A stretch of 41,957 nucleotides of DNA from Limosilactobacillus viscerum (GTDB lineage Bacteria; Bacillota; Bacilli; Lactobacillales; Lactobacillaceae), in contig NZ_CANDNW010000014.1 of the NCBI RefSeq assembly GCF_947387525.1, forward strand, positions 1 through 41,957, read 5' to 3'. Positions 17,228 to 27,485 of this stretch are shown piece after piece. Numbering within the stretch: position 1 is the first letter of the stretch; each line of letters begins with the position of its first letter. A program made the translations under genes and the position numbers. Under the pieces are notes generated by a model. That model was not told the DNA's origin. It made no database searches and saw only the letters and a program-made list of their open reading frames with translations.

Positions 17228-19812
17228 CTAGTTTCGTGCCTGGTCCGCGAGCCGGTAGACTACCGTATGATCGCGACCATGAATTTGCCAGTATTGACCA
17301 TAGTTAAGTTCTTGAATAGCCGTCCCCGGTTGTCCCTTCGTGAGGTAGCTAGTTGAAATAACCATTGGATTATCAGAAGTCCCGCTGGCAACCACTACAT
17401 GGTTATAATCACGACCATACCAAAAAATAATATCCCCATATTGTGGCGTAATTAGATCATACCCATTGTAAACTTGCCGGTAGCCATTCGCTAAAAGGTA
17501 GCCCGGCAAGGTATTGGTGTTATAAACTGCCTGCGGGTATGAACCACCAGCACTATAGACTGCTGCCGTCATTGAACCAGAGCAATCAGCAGTACCAGCA
17601 CTACCATTTCGTGAACCACTTTGCGAATAAGTTAATTTTCCTTCTCGACTGACAAACCAGTTGATAATCCGGGTTGAGAAGTTGCCATTTACCAAGCGAC
17701 CATTACCATCAAAGTAGACCCCATCAACGGATGCATTCTTGGTCATTTGATGTGAATGAGCGTCAAAATGGTAGGTATTTCCGTTAAGGCGAACAACCCC
17801 CACTGCCAGTTGACCATTAGGTTGTAAATAATAGGTACTTGAATAGTCAGAATACTGGCCATTTCCGTTCGGATCATTACTGAAGCGGTGAATTAATGTA
17901 AACATATGCCCATTCATCCCACTTGGAATCGTCAAAGTAGCAGAAAAGCCGGCCTTCCCGCTATTGTAAATATAAGATCGATTTTGAGCCAAGTCGGACC
18001 GTGACTGATTGCCAGTTACCTTCCAGCGACCAAGTTCATGCCTATTTTGATCAACCACAATTAAGTATTGGTAAGGCATCGTAAGACTCTGGTCGCTAGC
18101 GTGCCAACCACTAACCGTTAATTGCCGGCCATTCGACTGAACGGTGTCAAAGAATCCGTCGTTAGTTGCGTAATTACTACTTATTTGATCAATTGTGTTC
18201 TGGTTTCCAGCATCATCACTAGCGAGCCGGAGCAGTACCTGAACATTACCCGTTAACCGTGTTGGATCTAGCCGGACTAACGTGCTAAAGCCACTATTTG
18301 CACTGTTATATATTTGTGGGTAAACCCGTGCAACATCTGGCCGATTAACCCACTTAATTGGGCAGCGACTTACCTCTTTGCCGTTATCCAAAATAATCAC
18401 AAACGGGTGTTGGTGGTTAAGTAAGTAGTCACTGGCAAGCCAGCCAGTAACCTGAACACCATCTTTAGTCGTTGTAACACTATCAATGTTATTGGCCTGC
18501 TGGTTAAGAGTGAACGGTGCCAGCCAGCAATCAGTTAACTGTCCTTGGCTACCATTTCCATTACTACTGGTCGAATAACGACTTACAACAGCCAGCCGAT
18601 GACCAGGAACCAGGTTTAGTGTAGCTAGATCAAATTGACCACTAAAGCCCGCGTTCTGGGAGCCATTCACGTTTGGAAGGGCTTTAGCAACATCTGGCCT
18701 GATCACTGGTGTCGCCATTGTGACACCCACTTGTCTCCCCGCAGTTTCATCATAAAGAATCAAAAAGTGGTTATTTTCAAAATTACTTATGTTAGTCGCG
18801 TGCCAACCAGTAACCGTCAAATAATGACCATCAGCAATACTATAGCCATCAAAGTTCCCCTGGTTAACAGTACTGCCACTGGTAAGCGGATTGAACCAGT
18901 AGTCTACATAGTTGCTATTGCCATCTGCAGAGGCTGAATAACGACTAAGAACCTGGAGCTGGTGACTAAAGTTTAGCCCGGCAATCGGTAAGTCGACGTT
19001 AAAACCGGATTGGCCAGCACCATCAATTCCATCAAAGGCTCTCGCAACATCTGGACGGGCAACCTCATTTTTAACAAGTACCCGGCAAACCTCGTGACCA
19101 TTAGCAGTCCGGTCAACAACAATAATGTAGTGGTATGGTTTATTAGCAGCTAAATTAGTGGCATGCCAGCCCGTAAGTTCCAGCTGGTTGTCTTTAACCA
19201 CTGCTCCGTCTAAATTAGCACGATTGGACCGGTTAACCGTAAACGGTGCGAACCAGTAATCAATGCTATTTCCGTTACCAGCCTGGTCATCTGTGTAGCG
19301 GCTAATAATCCGTACTTGGTTGAGGTTGGCTAGTTGTTTTTCTAAATGAAAACTAGTCTTAAAGCCCGAGTTTGCTGCCCCATAAACAGGGTGAACTTTA
19401 GCAACATCGGGTCGACTAACTTCATTATTAGTAATATCTTTGCGAGCGATTTCACAGTTATTACTTACATCGTAGGCAATAATGTAATGGTATTGACGTC
19501 CCTGAGAAGCGTTAGTGGCGTGCCAGCCAGCGACATTCAAATTTCCATTATCATCTACCTGCTCTTGGTCAAGGCAGGCATAGTTACCATGATCTTGTGA
19601 ATCAACTAGGGATTGGTCCGTACCCCCCCCCCTATAGGATTTTTAACAGCTTGACTAGCTACAAACTGCGTGGTAGTTGAGCTTTCAGGCTGTCTTGCAT
19701 TTAATTGGTCAGCTTGAATTCCGGATTGGTTTACCCACAAGAAAAAGGCACAGCTACTCATTGCCAAGCAACCCGCAGCGATCATTTTAGCGTGATTAAA
19801 ATCAATAATCAT
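17228..19812 (-). CDS. Secreted RDV-repeat peptidoglycan amidohydrolase, split by a one-base frameshift at a G10 tract
   Basis: The ATG at 19812 (GGGGGAGTG upstream) opens a signal-peptide frame that ends after 68 codons. The frame that carries the rest is open from 19621 to the stop at 17228. They are joined at a run of ten G on the minus strand (19623-19632). Eleven G, or eight, would give one continuous protein; with eleven it is 861 residues and aligns throughout with the neighbouring paralogue. The long part has five RDV repeats at 119-residue spacing (RPDV cores at residues 43, 162, 281 and 400 of the 770-residue segment, RSDL at 514), a glucan/choline-binding-like stretch (NGNTYHFDAHSHQM) and a C-terminal amidohydrolase domain with Cys653 in TADCSGS and His714 in DYNHVVV, resembling NlpC/P60 or Amidase_5 enzymes. 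As sequenced it is OFF. It could be a phase-variable gene, a decayed gene or a sequencing error. Confidence 0.85.
19623..19632 (-). repeat. Poly-G tract (G10) inside a coding sequence
   Basis: Ten consecutive G on the minus strand, about 60 codons after the start of the RDV-repeat amidohydrolase gene and just after its signal-peptide region. Its length sets the reading frame of everything downstream. Confidence 0.97.
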
Positions 19813-19974
19813 CGTTACACTCCCCCAGAAAAAATTTATACATTACAATTTTAATACCTTTTCCGCTATCAAAACGGTATTTTCTGCCAACGAACTTTTT
19901 TTCATTTAAGAGAACGACATAACGAACGTTTCCAGGAAGATAGTTAACACTATTCCCTATTTTATTTAAAAAGG
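19813..19974. other. AT-rich 5' region of the RDV-repeat operon
   Basis: No gene is seen between the RDV-repeat operon and the polC terminator. On the minus strand there are AT-rich -10-like hexamers (for example TATAAA about 30 bases before the ATG at 19812) but no convincing -35 partner, so I do not call a promoter. Confidence 0.5.
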
Positions 19975-20003
19975 AAAAGGCTGAGCCTGTTGCTCAGCCT
20001 TTT
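19975..20003. terminator. polC terminator
   Basis: AAAAGGCTGAGC pairs with GCTCAGCCTTTT around a five-base loop, with A and T runs on both sides. It lies 29 bases after the polC stop and looks like a strong intrinsic terminator. Confidence 0.9.
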
Positions 20004-20031
20004 TAGTATTGATATAAAGATTAGTTAGTTA

Positions 20032-23000
20032 TTAAAACAAACTCAACTGGTTCTCGTCAGGCAGCTGATCGATCACATGATTTTCGGTCATGAAGTCAAT
20101 CAGTGTCTGTGAAACCTTGCCCCGTTCAGCTAAGTCTTCCTTGGAAAGGAATGGCCGTTCTTCACGAGCTGCCACGATCTGCTTGGCCACACTCAAGCCA
20201 AGTCCAGGGATCGCCCGGAATGGTGCAATTAATGAATCGCCATCAATCAGCCAGTTAGAGGCATCGGACCGTTCAAGGTCAACCATCTTAAACTTAAAGC
20301 CCCGCTCCAGCATTTCATTTGCCAACTCAAGGATCGTTAACAAGCTCTTTTCCTTCGCACTGGCGTCGTTACCCTTATCGTTGATTTCCTTCATCCGCGC
20401 CTTCACGGCTTCCTTCCCGTGTGCCATGGCAACAACATCGAAATCGTCTGCCCGCACGGAGAAGAATGCACAGTAGTAAACCAATGGGAAGTAAACCTTA
20501 AAGTAAGCAATCCGGAGAGCCATTAAAACATAGGCCGCCGCGTGTGCTCGTGGGAACATGTACTTGATCTTTAAACAGGAATCCATGTACCACTGCGGCA
20601 CATTAGCCTCCCGCATCTTCTTTTGCCAGTCATCCGGAATTCCCCGGCCATGCCGGACAGATTCCATTACCTGGAAAGAGGTTTCCGAATCAAGCCCATA
20701 GTGGATCAAGTCGGTCATGATGTTATCACGACAACCGATCACATTGGCAATCGTCGCCGTTCCTTCCTTAATCAGCTCCTGGGCATTATCCAACCACACA
20801 CCAGTCCCGTGGGAAAGTCCTGAAATTTGAAGCAGCTGTGAATAATTCTTCGGGTGGGTATCATTTAACATCCCCCGCACAAAACGGGTACCGAACTCCG
20901 GCAAGCCAAGAGTACCAGTCTTACTCTGGATCTGCTCCTCTGTTACGCCTAATACCTTAGGACTTGAGAAGAGCGCCATCACACCTGGATCATTCATTGG
21001 GATCGTCTTTGGGTTGATCCCAGAAAGGTCCTGAAGGGCACGAATCATCGTTGGGTCATCATGTCCCAGAATATCCATCTTCAGGATATTATCGTGGATG
21101 GAGTGGAAATCAAAGTGGGTGGTTTCCCAGGCAGCATTTTGGTCATCTGCCGGATACTGAACCGGTGTAAAGTCATAAATGTCCATGTCATCCGGCACAA
21201 TGATAATTCCGGCCGGGTGCTGACCAGTCGTCCGCTTAACTCCAGTCGCTCCTTTCGATAAGCGGTCTTCCTCGGCACCACGGAACTGGACGTCATTATC
21301 TCGTTCATAGGCTTTCACGTAACCATAAGCAGTCTTATCGGCAACCGTACCAATCGTGCCGGCACGGAATACGTTCTTTTCACCGAACAAAACCTTCATG
21401 TAGTTATGAGCAATCGGCTGGTAGTCACCAGAGAAGTTCAAATCAATATCTGGAACCTTGTTCCCCTTAAACCCTAAGAAGGTTTGGAACGGGATATCGT
21501 GACCATCTTTAACCAAGAGGGTTCCGCACTTTGGACACTTCTTTTCTGGCAAATCAAAGCCCGAACTGTATTCACCCTTAGTATAGAAGTGAGTGTATTG
21601 ACACTTTGGACACCGGTAATGTGGTGGTAAGGGGTTAACTTCCGTAATCCCTGAAAGGGTAGCTACCACACTTGAGCCAACCGAACCACGGGACCCAACC
21701 AGGTACCCATCCTTGTTTGACTTTGCTACCAGTCGTTGGGCAATCAGGTAGATAACTGAGAACCCGTTCTTAACGATACTGTTAAGCTCCAGTTCAACCC
21801 GGTCCTTAACCAGCTTCGGCAATGGGTCACCGTACCAGGCCTTGGCAGTATGCCATGTCCGGTCCTGGATTTCCTGCTCTGCTCCCTTCATGTGGGGAGT
21901 ATACAACTTATCCTTAACTGGCCGGATGCCATCATCGACCATGTCCGCAATCTGGTGAGTATTATCAACCACAATCTTTTTGGCAACATCTTCGCCAAGC
22001 AAGTCGGTAAACTCCGCCATCATCTCATCAGTCGTCCGGAAATGAACGTCAGGGCGCTTTGTCCGGTTCAGCGGGTTGGCTCCCCCCTGGGAATTAATCA
22101 GAATTTGCCGGTAAATCCCATCATGTGACTCCAAGTAGTGAACATCTCCCGTTGCCACAACGGGTTTCCTCAGCTCATCACCCAGCTTGACCATGTTCTT
22201 TAAAATATCATCAAGGTGAGCCCGATCCGCAATCACGTGAGTCTCCAATAACGGTGCATAATTGGCCCGTGGTTGAACCTCAATAAAGTCATAATAGCGT
22301 GCCTTCCGCAGAGCTTCGGGGTAACCCTTTTCCATCATTGCGGTAAAGACTTCGCCAGATGAGCAGGCAGTTCCCAGCAGTATTCCTTCTCGATACTTCG
22401 TCAAAACCGTCCGTGGGATCCGCGGTACCCGGTGGAAGTATTTAACATTGGAGAAAGAAACCAGCTTGAACAGGTTCTTTAACCCCGCCTGAGTTTGCGC
22501 AATCAACGTGACGTGGAACGGCCGGGCATGCTTATACGCATCATTTTCGGCCATGTGCTTATTTAGGTCATCAACATAGCGCACATCATACCGCTTTTCG
22601 GCGTCCTTCAAAAACTTATAAAGGAGGTGGCCGGTTGCTTCAGCATCATAATTTGCCCGGTGGTGGTGTTCAAGGGCCACCTTGAACTTCTTACTCAGCG
22701 TATTAAGCCGGTAACCACGCATGTCAGGATAAAGGAAACGAGCCAATGGTAAGTTATCAATCACTGGTTCAGTAATTTCTTCCATGTGGTGACGACGGTA
22801 ACCAGTATTCATGAACCCCATATCAAAGGAAACGTTGTGCCCCGCAATGATTGTCCCCTGGCAGAATTCCTTAAACATCTTAAATACTTCTTCCTCGGTC
22901 TTTGAACCTCGGACCATGTCATCAGTAATCGACGTCAGGTTCGTCGTCTGCTCCGACAGCGGGAAGCCAGGATCAATAAACTCATCAAACCGTTCTAAGA

Positions 23001-24357
23001 CGTTACCGTCTTTCATCTTTACCGCTGACAGCTCGATCACCTTATCATAAATGGCTGACAACCCGGTTGTTTCCACGTCAAAGACCACGTATGTATTGTC
23101 CATTAATACATCGTGGTTTTCGTTGTAAACCAGTGGGATTCCGTCATCAACCACGTTTGCTTCCATTCCGTAGAGCATCTTAATGCCAAACTTCTTGCTA
23201 GCCTTAAATGCTTCCGGGAAGGCCTGCACATTGCCATGGTCTGTGACCGCAATCGCCGGTTGACCCCACTTGCTGGCCTGGCCAGCTAATTCGGTAATTG
23301 AGTTAGTGGCATCCATCTGGCTCATCTCTGTATGGGTGTGTAGTTCAATCCGCTTTTCGCCTTCTGGAGCCTTATCCTGGCGTTCCTGGTGAGAAACCTG
23401 GTTAATATCGTAGGCGTTGATTACCAGGTCGTGCATCCACGTATCTTCTTGGACCGGGCCACGAACCTTCAGCCAAATTCCCGGCTTGATATTAGCAAAT
23501 TGAGCTTCATCATCGGTGTTGCGGGAAAACTTCTTAACAGCAAATGACGAAGTATAATCAGTGATTTCAAACGTAAGTAGTTGCCGACCAGACCGCAGTT
23601 CACGGACTTCCGCATTAAATACGTAGCCTTCAACCACTACGTTCCGTTCTTCGCCTTGAATATCCTTCATTTGGGTAACTTCTTGTTTTTCGTTAATTAC
23701 TCGTCCTAATTGAGCTGGTCCATCTGCTGCCGCAACTGGTGCCGACTTTTTCTTTGTTGAATTTTTCTTCTTAATCTGTGCCATTGCTTTAGCTGCTAGC
23801 GCTGCATCAGCGGCCTCATGCTTCTCCCGTAATTCCTTGATCTTAGCCTGCGAGGCAGACTGGTCAACAAAAGGATGGATTTTGAACCGCGGAAAGCCCA
23901 GCAATTGATATTCATTTTCAATCACTGCTAGTGCCTTTTTCGTGAGCAGGTCCTTCAAGATATCATTTTCAACCACTACCGTTACCCGGCCGTCATGGAC
24001 CTCCGGAGTGGTATTTAAGCATGCCTGCTGTAACATCGGTGAATCGACCGCACTCCGCTTAATAATGTATTCCCAGTAGTCGGCTACCAGGTCCGGATCA
24101 ACTTCCGTCGTCGGGCTGCTAATCTGCACACTGACACCAGCAATATCCTTAAACCCTACCTGGATTGCCTGGTAAAATTCCTTAAACAATTGAAGCGGGA
24201 GTGGCCGCCGTAGTATTAAGTGAAACTCCCACTGGCGGCTTTCCTTATGGACAACCACCGACTGGATAGCTGCCCCCTTAAAGGCCGGGTTGCCCTTTTC
24301 TGGGAAATGAACTTGTTCAAGCAATTTCTCAAATAGCTCTTGTCGATTTAAAGCCAC
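20032..24357 (-). CDS. polC: DNA polymerase III alpha subunit, Gram-positive type (PolC)
   Basis: A 1441-residue PolC, the main replicative polymerase of Firmicutes. An OB domain (about 235-320) precedes the PHP domain, which starts at HTHTEMS near residue 340 and is interrupted by the DEDD proofreading exonuclease (VVFDVETTG, Asp427 and Glu429). A zinc-binding CPKC...CPKCG segment precedes the polymerase palm, with catalytic [11 protein letters not shown] near residue 970. The C-terminal QLSLF is a sliding-clamp-binding motif. The start is GTG at 24357 with GGAGG eleven bases upstream. It ends the uppS-cdsA-rseP-proS-polC series. Confidence 0.99.
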   Translation of the reverse strand: MALNRQELFEKLLEQVHFPEKGNPAFKGAAIQSVVVHKESRQWEFHLILRRPLPLQLFKEFYQAIQVGFKDIAGVSVQISSPTTEVDPDLVADYWEYIIKRSAVDSPMLQQACLNTTPEVHDGRVTVVVENDILKDLLTKKALAVIENEYQLLGFPRFKIHPFVDQSASQAKIKELREKHEAADAALAAKAMAQIKKKNSTKKKSAPVAAADGPAQLGRVINEKQEVTQMKDIQGEERNVVVEGYVFNAEVRELRSGRQLLTFEITDYTSSFAVKKFSRNTDDEAQFANIKPGIWLKVRGPVQEDTWMHDLVINAYDINQVSHQERQDKAPEGEKRIELHTHTEMSQMDATNSITELAGQASKWGQPAIAVTDHGNVQAFPEAFKASKKFGIKMLYGMEANVVDDGIPLVYNENHDVLMDNTYVVFDVETTGLSAIYDKVIELSAVKMKDGNVLERFDEFIDPGFPLSEQTTNLTSITDDMVRGSKTEEEVFKMFKEFCQGTIIAGHNVSFDMGFMNTGYRRHHMEEITEPVIDNLPLARFLYPDMRGYRLNTLSKKFKVALEHHHRANYDAEATGHLLYKFLKDAEKRYDVRYVDDLNKHMAENDAYKHARPFHVTLIAQTQAGLKNLFKLVSFSNVKYFHRVPRIPRTVLTKYREGILLGTACSSGEVFTAMMEKGYPEALRKARYYDFIEVQPRANYAPLLETHVIADRAHLDDILKNMVKLGDELRKPVVATGDVHYLESHDGIYRQILINSQGGANPLNRTKRPDVHFRTTDEMMAEFTDLLGEDVAKKIVVDNTHQIADMVDDGIRPVKDKLYTPHMKGAEQEIQDRTWHTAKAWYGDPLPKLVKDRVELELNSIVKNGFSVIYLIAQRLVAKSNKDGYLVGSRGSVGSSVVATLSGITEVNPLPPHYRCPKCQYTHFYTKGEYSSGFDLPEKKCPKCGTLLVKDGHDIPFQTFLGFKGNKVPDIDLNFSGDYQPIAHNYMKVLFGEKNVFRAGTIGTVADKTAYGYVKAYERDNDVQFRGAEEDRLSKGATGVKRTTGQHPAGIIIVPDDMDIYDFTPVQYPADDQNAAWETTHFDFHSIHDNILKMDILGHDDPTMIRALQDLSGINPKTIPMNDPGVMALFSSPKVLGVTEEQIQSKTGTLGLPEFGTRFVRGMLNDTHPKNYSQLLQISGLSHGTGVWLDNAQELIKEGTATIANVIGCRDNIMTDLIHYGLDSETSFQVMESVRHGRGIPDDWQKKMREANVPQWYMDSCLKIKYMFPRAHAAAYVLMALRIAYFKVYFPLVYYCAFFSVRADDFDVVAMAHGKEAVKARMKEINDKGNDASAKEKSLLTILELANEMLERGFKFKMVDLERSDASNWLIDGDSLIAPFRAIPGLGLSVAKQIVAAREERPFLSKEDLAERGKVSQTLIDFMTENHVIDQLPDENQLSLF

Positions 24358-24380
24358 TTTTAATCGGTCCTCCTACTTAA

Positions 24381-24424
24381 AAAATGTGACGCCCCGATTT
24401 TAAATGTTCTTCGCGTCACATTTT
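24381..24424 (-). terminator. proS terminator
   Basis: AAAATGTGACGC pairs with GCGTCACATTTT around a 20-base loop, in the 70-base gap between proS and polC. On the minus strand it is followed by TT and then the polC ribosome site, so polC expression probably relies on read-through or a promoter I cannot identify. Confidence 0.75.
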
Positions 24425-24427
24425 ATA

Positions 24428-26167
24428 TTATTCATTATCGTCAGTTGAATTACTTAATTGCTTCAGCAAGATACCAACCGTGTTAACAAGTTCTTCTTGC
24501 TTAACTTCGATGGTTTCACCGGTCTTCCGGATCTTAACTTCAACAATTCCGTCAGCGGCCTTCTTACCAATCGTTACCCGCAGTGGAATCCCAATCAGGT
24601 CAGAATCCGCAAACTTGACACCAGCCCGCTCTTTCCGGTCATCAACCAGAACTTCGTAGCCAGCATCGGTCAACTTTTGTTCAAGCTCATCGGCCATCTT
24701 CATCTGGTCTTCCTTCTTGGCATTAACCGGAATGACGTGGACATCAAACGGTGCAATACTATCTGGCCAAACCAGACCATTTTCATCAGCGTTTTGTTCC
24801 GCAACCGCTGACAGCAGCCGGGTAACACCGATACCGTAGCATCCCATAATCATGTCTACCAGACGGCCATTCTTATCAAGTACCTTTGCACCCAGCTTTT
24901 CTGAGTAACCAGTACCCAGCTTAAAGATGTGACCGATTTCGATTCCGTTAGTAAACTTGATTGGGTTACCATCAGGCGCAATTTCGCCTTCTTGGACATT
25001 CCGGAAGTCGCCAAACTGGTCAACCCGGAAGTCACGGTCAATATTAGCGTTGATGTAGTGGTAACCATCATCATTGGCACCACATGCCATGTTAACCAGA
25101 ACCTTAACGTAGTTATCAGCTAAGATCTTAACATCTTCACCGACACCAACTGGTCCTAGTGAACCAGGGTGGGCACCAAGGTACTTCATCGTATCTTCTT
25201 CAGATGCTAATTCGAGTTCTTCACAGTCGATTGCGTTAGTAACCTTTGTTTCATTAACTTCGTCATTACCACGCATCAGAACCATTACTGGTTGATAATT
25301 GTCCTCGCCCATCTTGGCCATGAAGAACATCGACTTGATCACTTGGCTCGGGTCCATCTTAAGGCATTCAGCTGCTTCATCAACCGTATGTTTACCAGCA
25401 GTAGAAACCTTTTCCAGCTTTGCAGGTTCGGCGGTTTGTTGAACACCAGTAAACTTAGATGAAGCCTTTTCGATGTTGGCTGCGTAACCACCATCGGTAT
25501 AAACAATTACGTCTTCACCAACTTCAGCCGGTGCTGAGAATTCCTGTGAATTATCACCACCAATGGTACCGGAGTCTGCCAGGATAATCTTGTAGTCTAA
25601 TCCAATCCGGTCAAAGATATTCCGGTAAGCCTTTGCTTGATCGTTATATGCCTCGTCAAGACCTTCTTGGTCAGCCGAGAAGGAATAGCCGTCATACATT
25701 GAAAATTCCTTACCACGAAGAACACCGTAACGTGGACGACCCTCATCACGGAACTTATCAGTTATTTGGTAAACAACCAATGGCAACTTCTTGTAAGACT
25801 TAATGCTGTCCCGCAGGATTGCCGTAATTGGTTCTTCATCAGTTGGCCCTAATACAAACCCACGATCATTGCGGTCACTAAACTTGTACAGGTTGTCACC
25901 ATAGGCCTCATACCGACCAGTTTGTTGCCACAATTCAGCTGGCAGCATAGCTGGAATTTCCATCTCGTAAGCATTAACCTTATCCATCTCTTCACGGATA
26001 ATGTTTTCAACCTTCCGGATAACCCGGTAAGCCATTGGCAAGTAGGACCAAACACCGGCCGAAAGCTGGTAAATGTAACCGGCCCGTGCCATCATAATAT
26101 GACTGAGTGCTTCCGCATCGCTTGGCGCTTCCTTTTTAGTAGGAATTAACATCTTTGACTGCTTCAT
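24428..26167 (-). CDS. proS: Prolyl-tRNA synthetase
   Basis: A 579-residue class II synthetase of the bacterial type with an editing insertion. The motif 1 region reads RAGYIYQLSAGVWSYLPMAY, motif 2 includes FRDEGRPRYGVLRGKEFSMYD, and motif 3 contains GCYGIGVTRLLSAVAEQ. The YbaK-like insertion, between about residues 240 and 390, removes mischarged Ala-tRNA(Pro). A C-terminal anticodon-binding domain follows (DVHVIPVN, VLVDDRKERAGVKFADSDL). The ATG at 26167 has AAAGGAG upstream. It is 23 bases after rseP; no T-box leader fits in that gap. Confidence 0.99.
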   Translation of the reverse strand: MKQSKMLIPTKKEAPSDAEALSHIMMARAGYIYQLSAGVWSYLPMAYRVIRKVENIIREEMDKVNAYEMEIPAMLPAELWQQTGRYEAYGDNLYKFSDRNDRGFVLGPTDEEPITAILRDSIKSYKKLPLVVYQITDKFRDEGRPRYGVLRGKEFSMYDGYSFSADQEGLDEAYNDQAKAYRNIFDRIGLDYKIILADSGTIGGDNSQEFSAPAEVGEDVIVYTDGGYAANIEKASSKFTGVQQTAEPAKLEKVSTAGKHTVDEAAECLKMDPSQVIKSMFFMAKMGEDNYQPVMVLMRGNDEVNETKVTNAIDCEELELASEEDTMKYLGAHPGSLGPVGVGEDVKILADNYVKVLVNMACGANDDGYHYINANIDRDFRVDQFGDFRNVQEGEIAPDGNPIKFTNGIEIGHIFKLGTGYSEKLGAKVLDKNGRLVDMIMGCYGIGVTRLLSAVAEQNADENGLVWPDSIAPFDVHVIPVNAKKEDQMKMADELEQKLTDAGYEVLVDDRKERAGVKFADSDLIGIPLRVTIGKKAADGIVEVKIRKTGETIEVKQEELVNTVGILLKQLSNSTDDNE

Positions 26168-26190
26168 AATATTTCTCCTTTACTACCCCG

Positions 26191-27465
26191 TTACCGGATG
26201 AAATAACGTTGAATATCATTCCAGGTAACCAAAATCATCAGTACCAATAGTATCATAAACCCGATCATTGTCACAATTCCTTCCGCCTTTTCTGGAATTG
26301 GCCGGCGGATAATCGCCTCAATGATGTTTAAGAGGAGCTTTCCCCCATCTAGTGCCGGAATTGGCAACAAGTTAACAATCCCCAGGTTAATCGACAACAA
26401 TGCCAAAAAGTTCAATACCCCGTTAAAGCCTAGTGCCGTTGCCTGCGAAGTACCAGCATAAATTGCTACTGGACCACCGAGGTCGTTCAAACTAAAGCCA
26501 TGGGTAAACATATGACCGAGAACCGCAAATATCAGCGTTCCTGCTTGGACAAACTGCTGCCAGCCAAACAATAAGCGGTCCCTGATCCCCGTTCGTTGCT
26601 GTTCAAGGATCCCGATTTGGCCAACTTTTTGTTTCCCCTGTTTAACCGTCTTCGGTGTAAGGGCAACCGTCCGCGAATGCCCATCACGGGAATAAGTAAC
26701 CTTGACCTTTTGTCCCGGCTTATCAGAAAGGTTCATTGAGAGGTCAGTCCAATTACTAATCTTGGTATTGTTTACCTTGGTAATCCGGTCCCCAGCTTTT
26801 AAACCTGCTTGAGCAGCAACTGAGCCAGAATTAACCTTTCCAATTTGGTTACTGTTTGTCGGTACACCTGCTAGTGTAAAACCAAGGATAATGAAAACAA
26901 CTAGTGAAAGAATGAAGTTATTCATCGGCCCAGCAAAGTTAGTCATCATCCGTGCGGGGAGACTAGCCGACCGGAACTGCACATCCCGCGGTGCAATCTG
27001 AACCTGCGTCCCATCGCGTTCAATTACTACCGCATCATGGTTAACCGAGTACACCTTTACTTCACTCTCATCACCATTTACGTACCCTTTAATCCACAAG
27101 TCATCAGTTAAATCTGTGTCGACCAACTGCATTGGGATCCCCTGAAAAAGGGTTGATTTTGAACTAGTATTAATCGTTACTACTTCATCATCGTCATTTA
27201 ATTGAAGTGTGACGGGTGTCCCTGGCCGCAATTCTTCCTCATCTTCGTCATCATTGCCTGCCAGACGGACATAGCCCCCTACTGGTAAAATACGAACCGT
27301 ATAAGTCGTCCCATTTTTTCTTTTCCACCAGATTTTGGGACCCATCCCGATTGAAAATTCACGGACCAGAATACCAGCCCGTTTAGCAAAGAAATAATGC
27401 CCGTATTCATGGACCAGGACCAAAATCCCAAAGACCAGAATAAAGGTAATAATTGTTACTATCAC
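26191..27465 (-). CDS. rseP: Site-2 membrane metalloprotease RseP/Eep
   Basis: A 424-residue intramembrane zinc protease. HEYGH at residues 19-23 lies in the first membrane segment and supplies two zinc ligands and the catalytic Glu20. A PDZ domain (VAAQAGLKAGDRITKVNN) is central. The third zinc ligand lies in NLLPIPALDGG near the C-terminus, followed by a final membrane segment. In Firmicutes these enzymes cut anti-sigma factors and lipoprotein signal peptides, releasing pheromones in enterococci. The region 70-150 contains an acidic insertion (DDEDEEE) seen in some lactobacilli. The start is GTG at 27465, with AAGGAAGG upstream. Confidence 0.97.
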   Translation of the reverse strand: MIVTIITFILVFGILVLVHEYGHYFFAKRAGILVREFSIGMGPKIWWKRKNGTTYTVRILPVGGYVRLAGNDDEDEEELRPGTPVTLQLNDDDEVVTINTSSKSTLFQGIPMQLVDTDLTDDLWIKGYVNGDESEVKVYSVNHDAVVIERDGTQVQIAPRDVQFRSASLPARMMTNFAGPMNNFILSLVVFIILGFTLAGVPTNSNQIGKVNSGSVAAQAGLKAGDRITKVNNTKISNWTDLSMNLSDKPGQKVKVTYSRDGHSRTVALTPKTVKQGKQKVGQIGILEQQRTGIRDRLLFGWQQFVQAGTLIFAVLGHMFTHGFSLNDLGGPVAIYAGTSQATALGFNGVLNFLALLSINLGIVNLLPIPALDGGKLLLNIIEAIIRRPIPEKAEGIVTMIGFMILLVLMILVTWNDIQRYFIR

Positions 27466-27485
27466 AGAATCCCTTCCTTATGGTG

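Noticed and set aside
17228-19540. The 770-codon RDV frame as an independent gene starting at TTG 19540
   Set aside because: That codon is an internal Leu in a conserved repeat (GNLNVAGW), has no ribosome site, and lacks a signal peptide; homology with the paralogue continues upstream in the same frame to the G10 tract.
26168-26190. T-box leader for proS
   Set aside because: Only 23 bases separate rseP and proS; no room for specifier and antiterminator structures.
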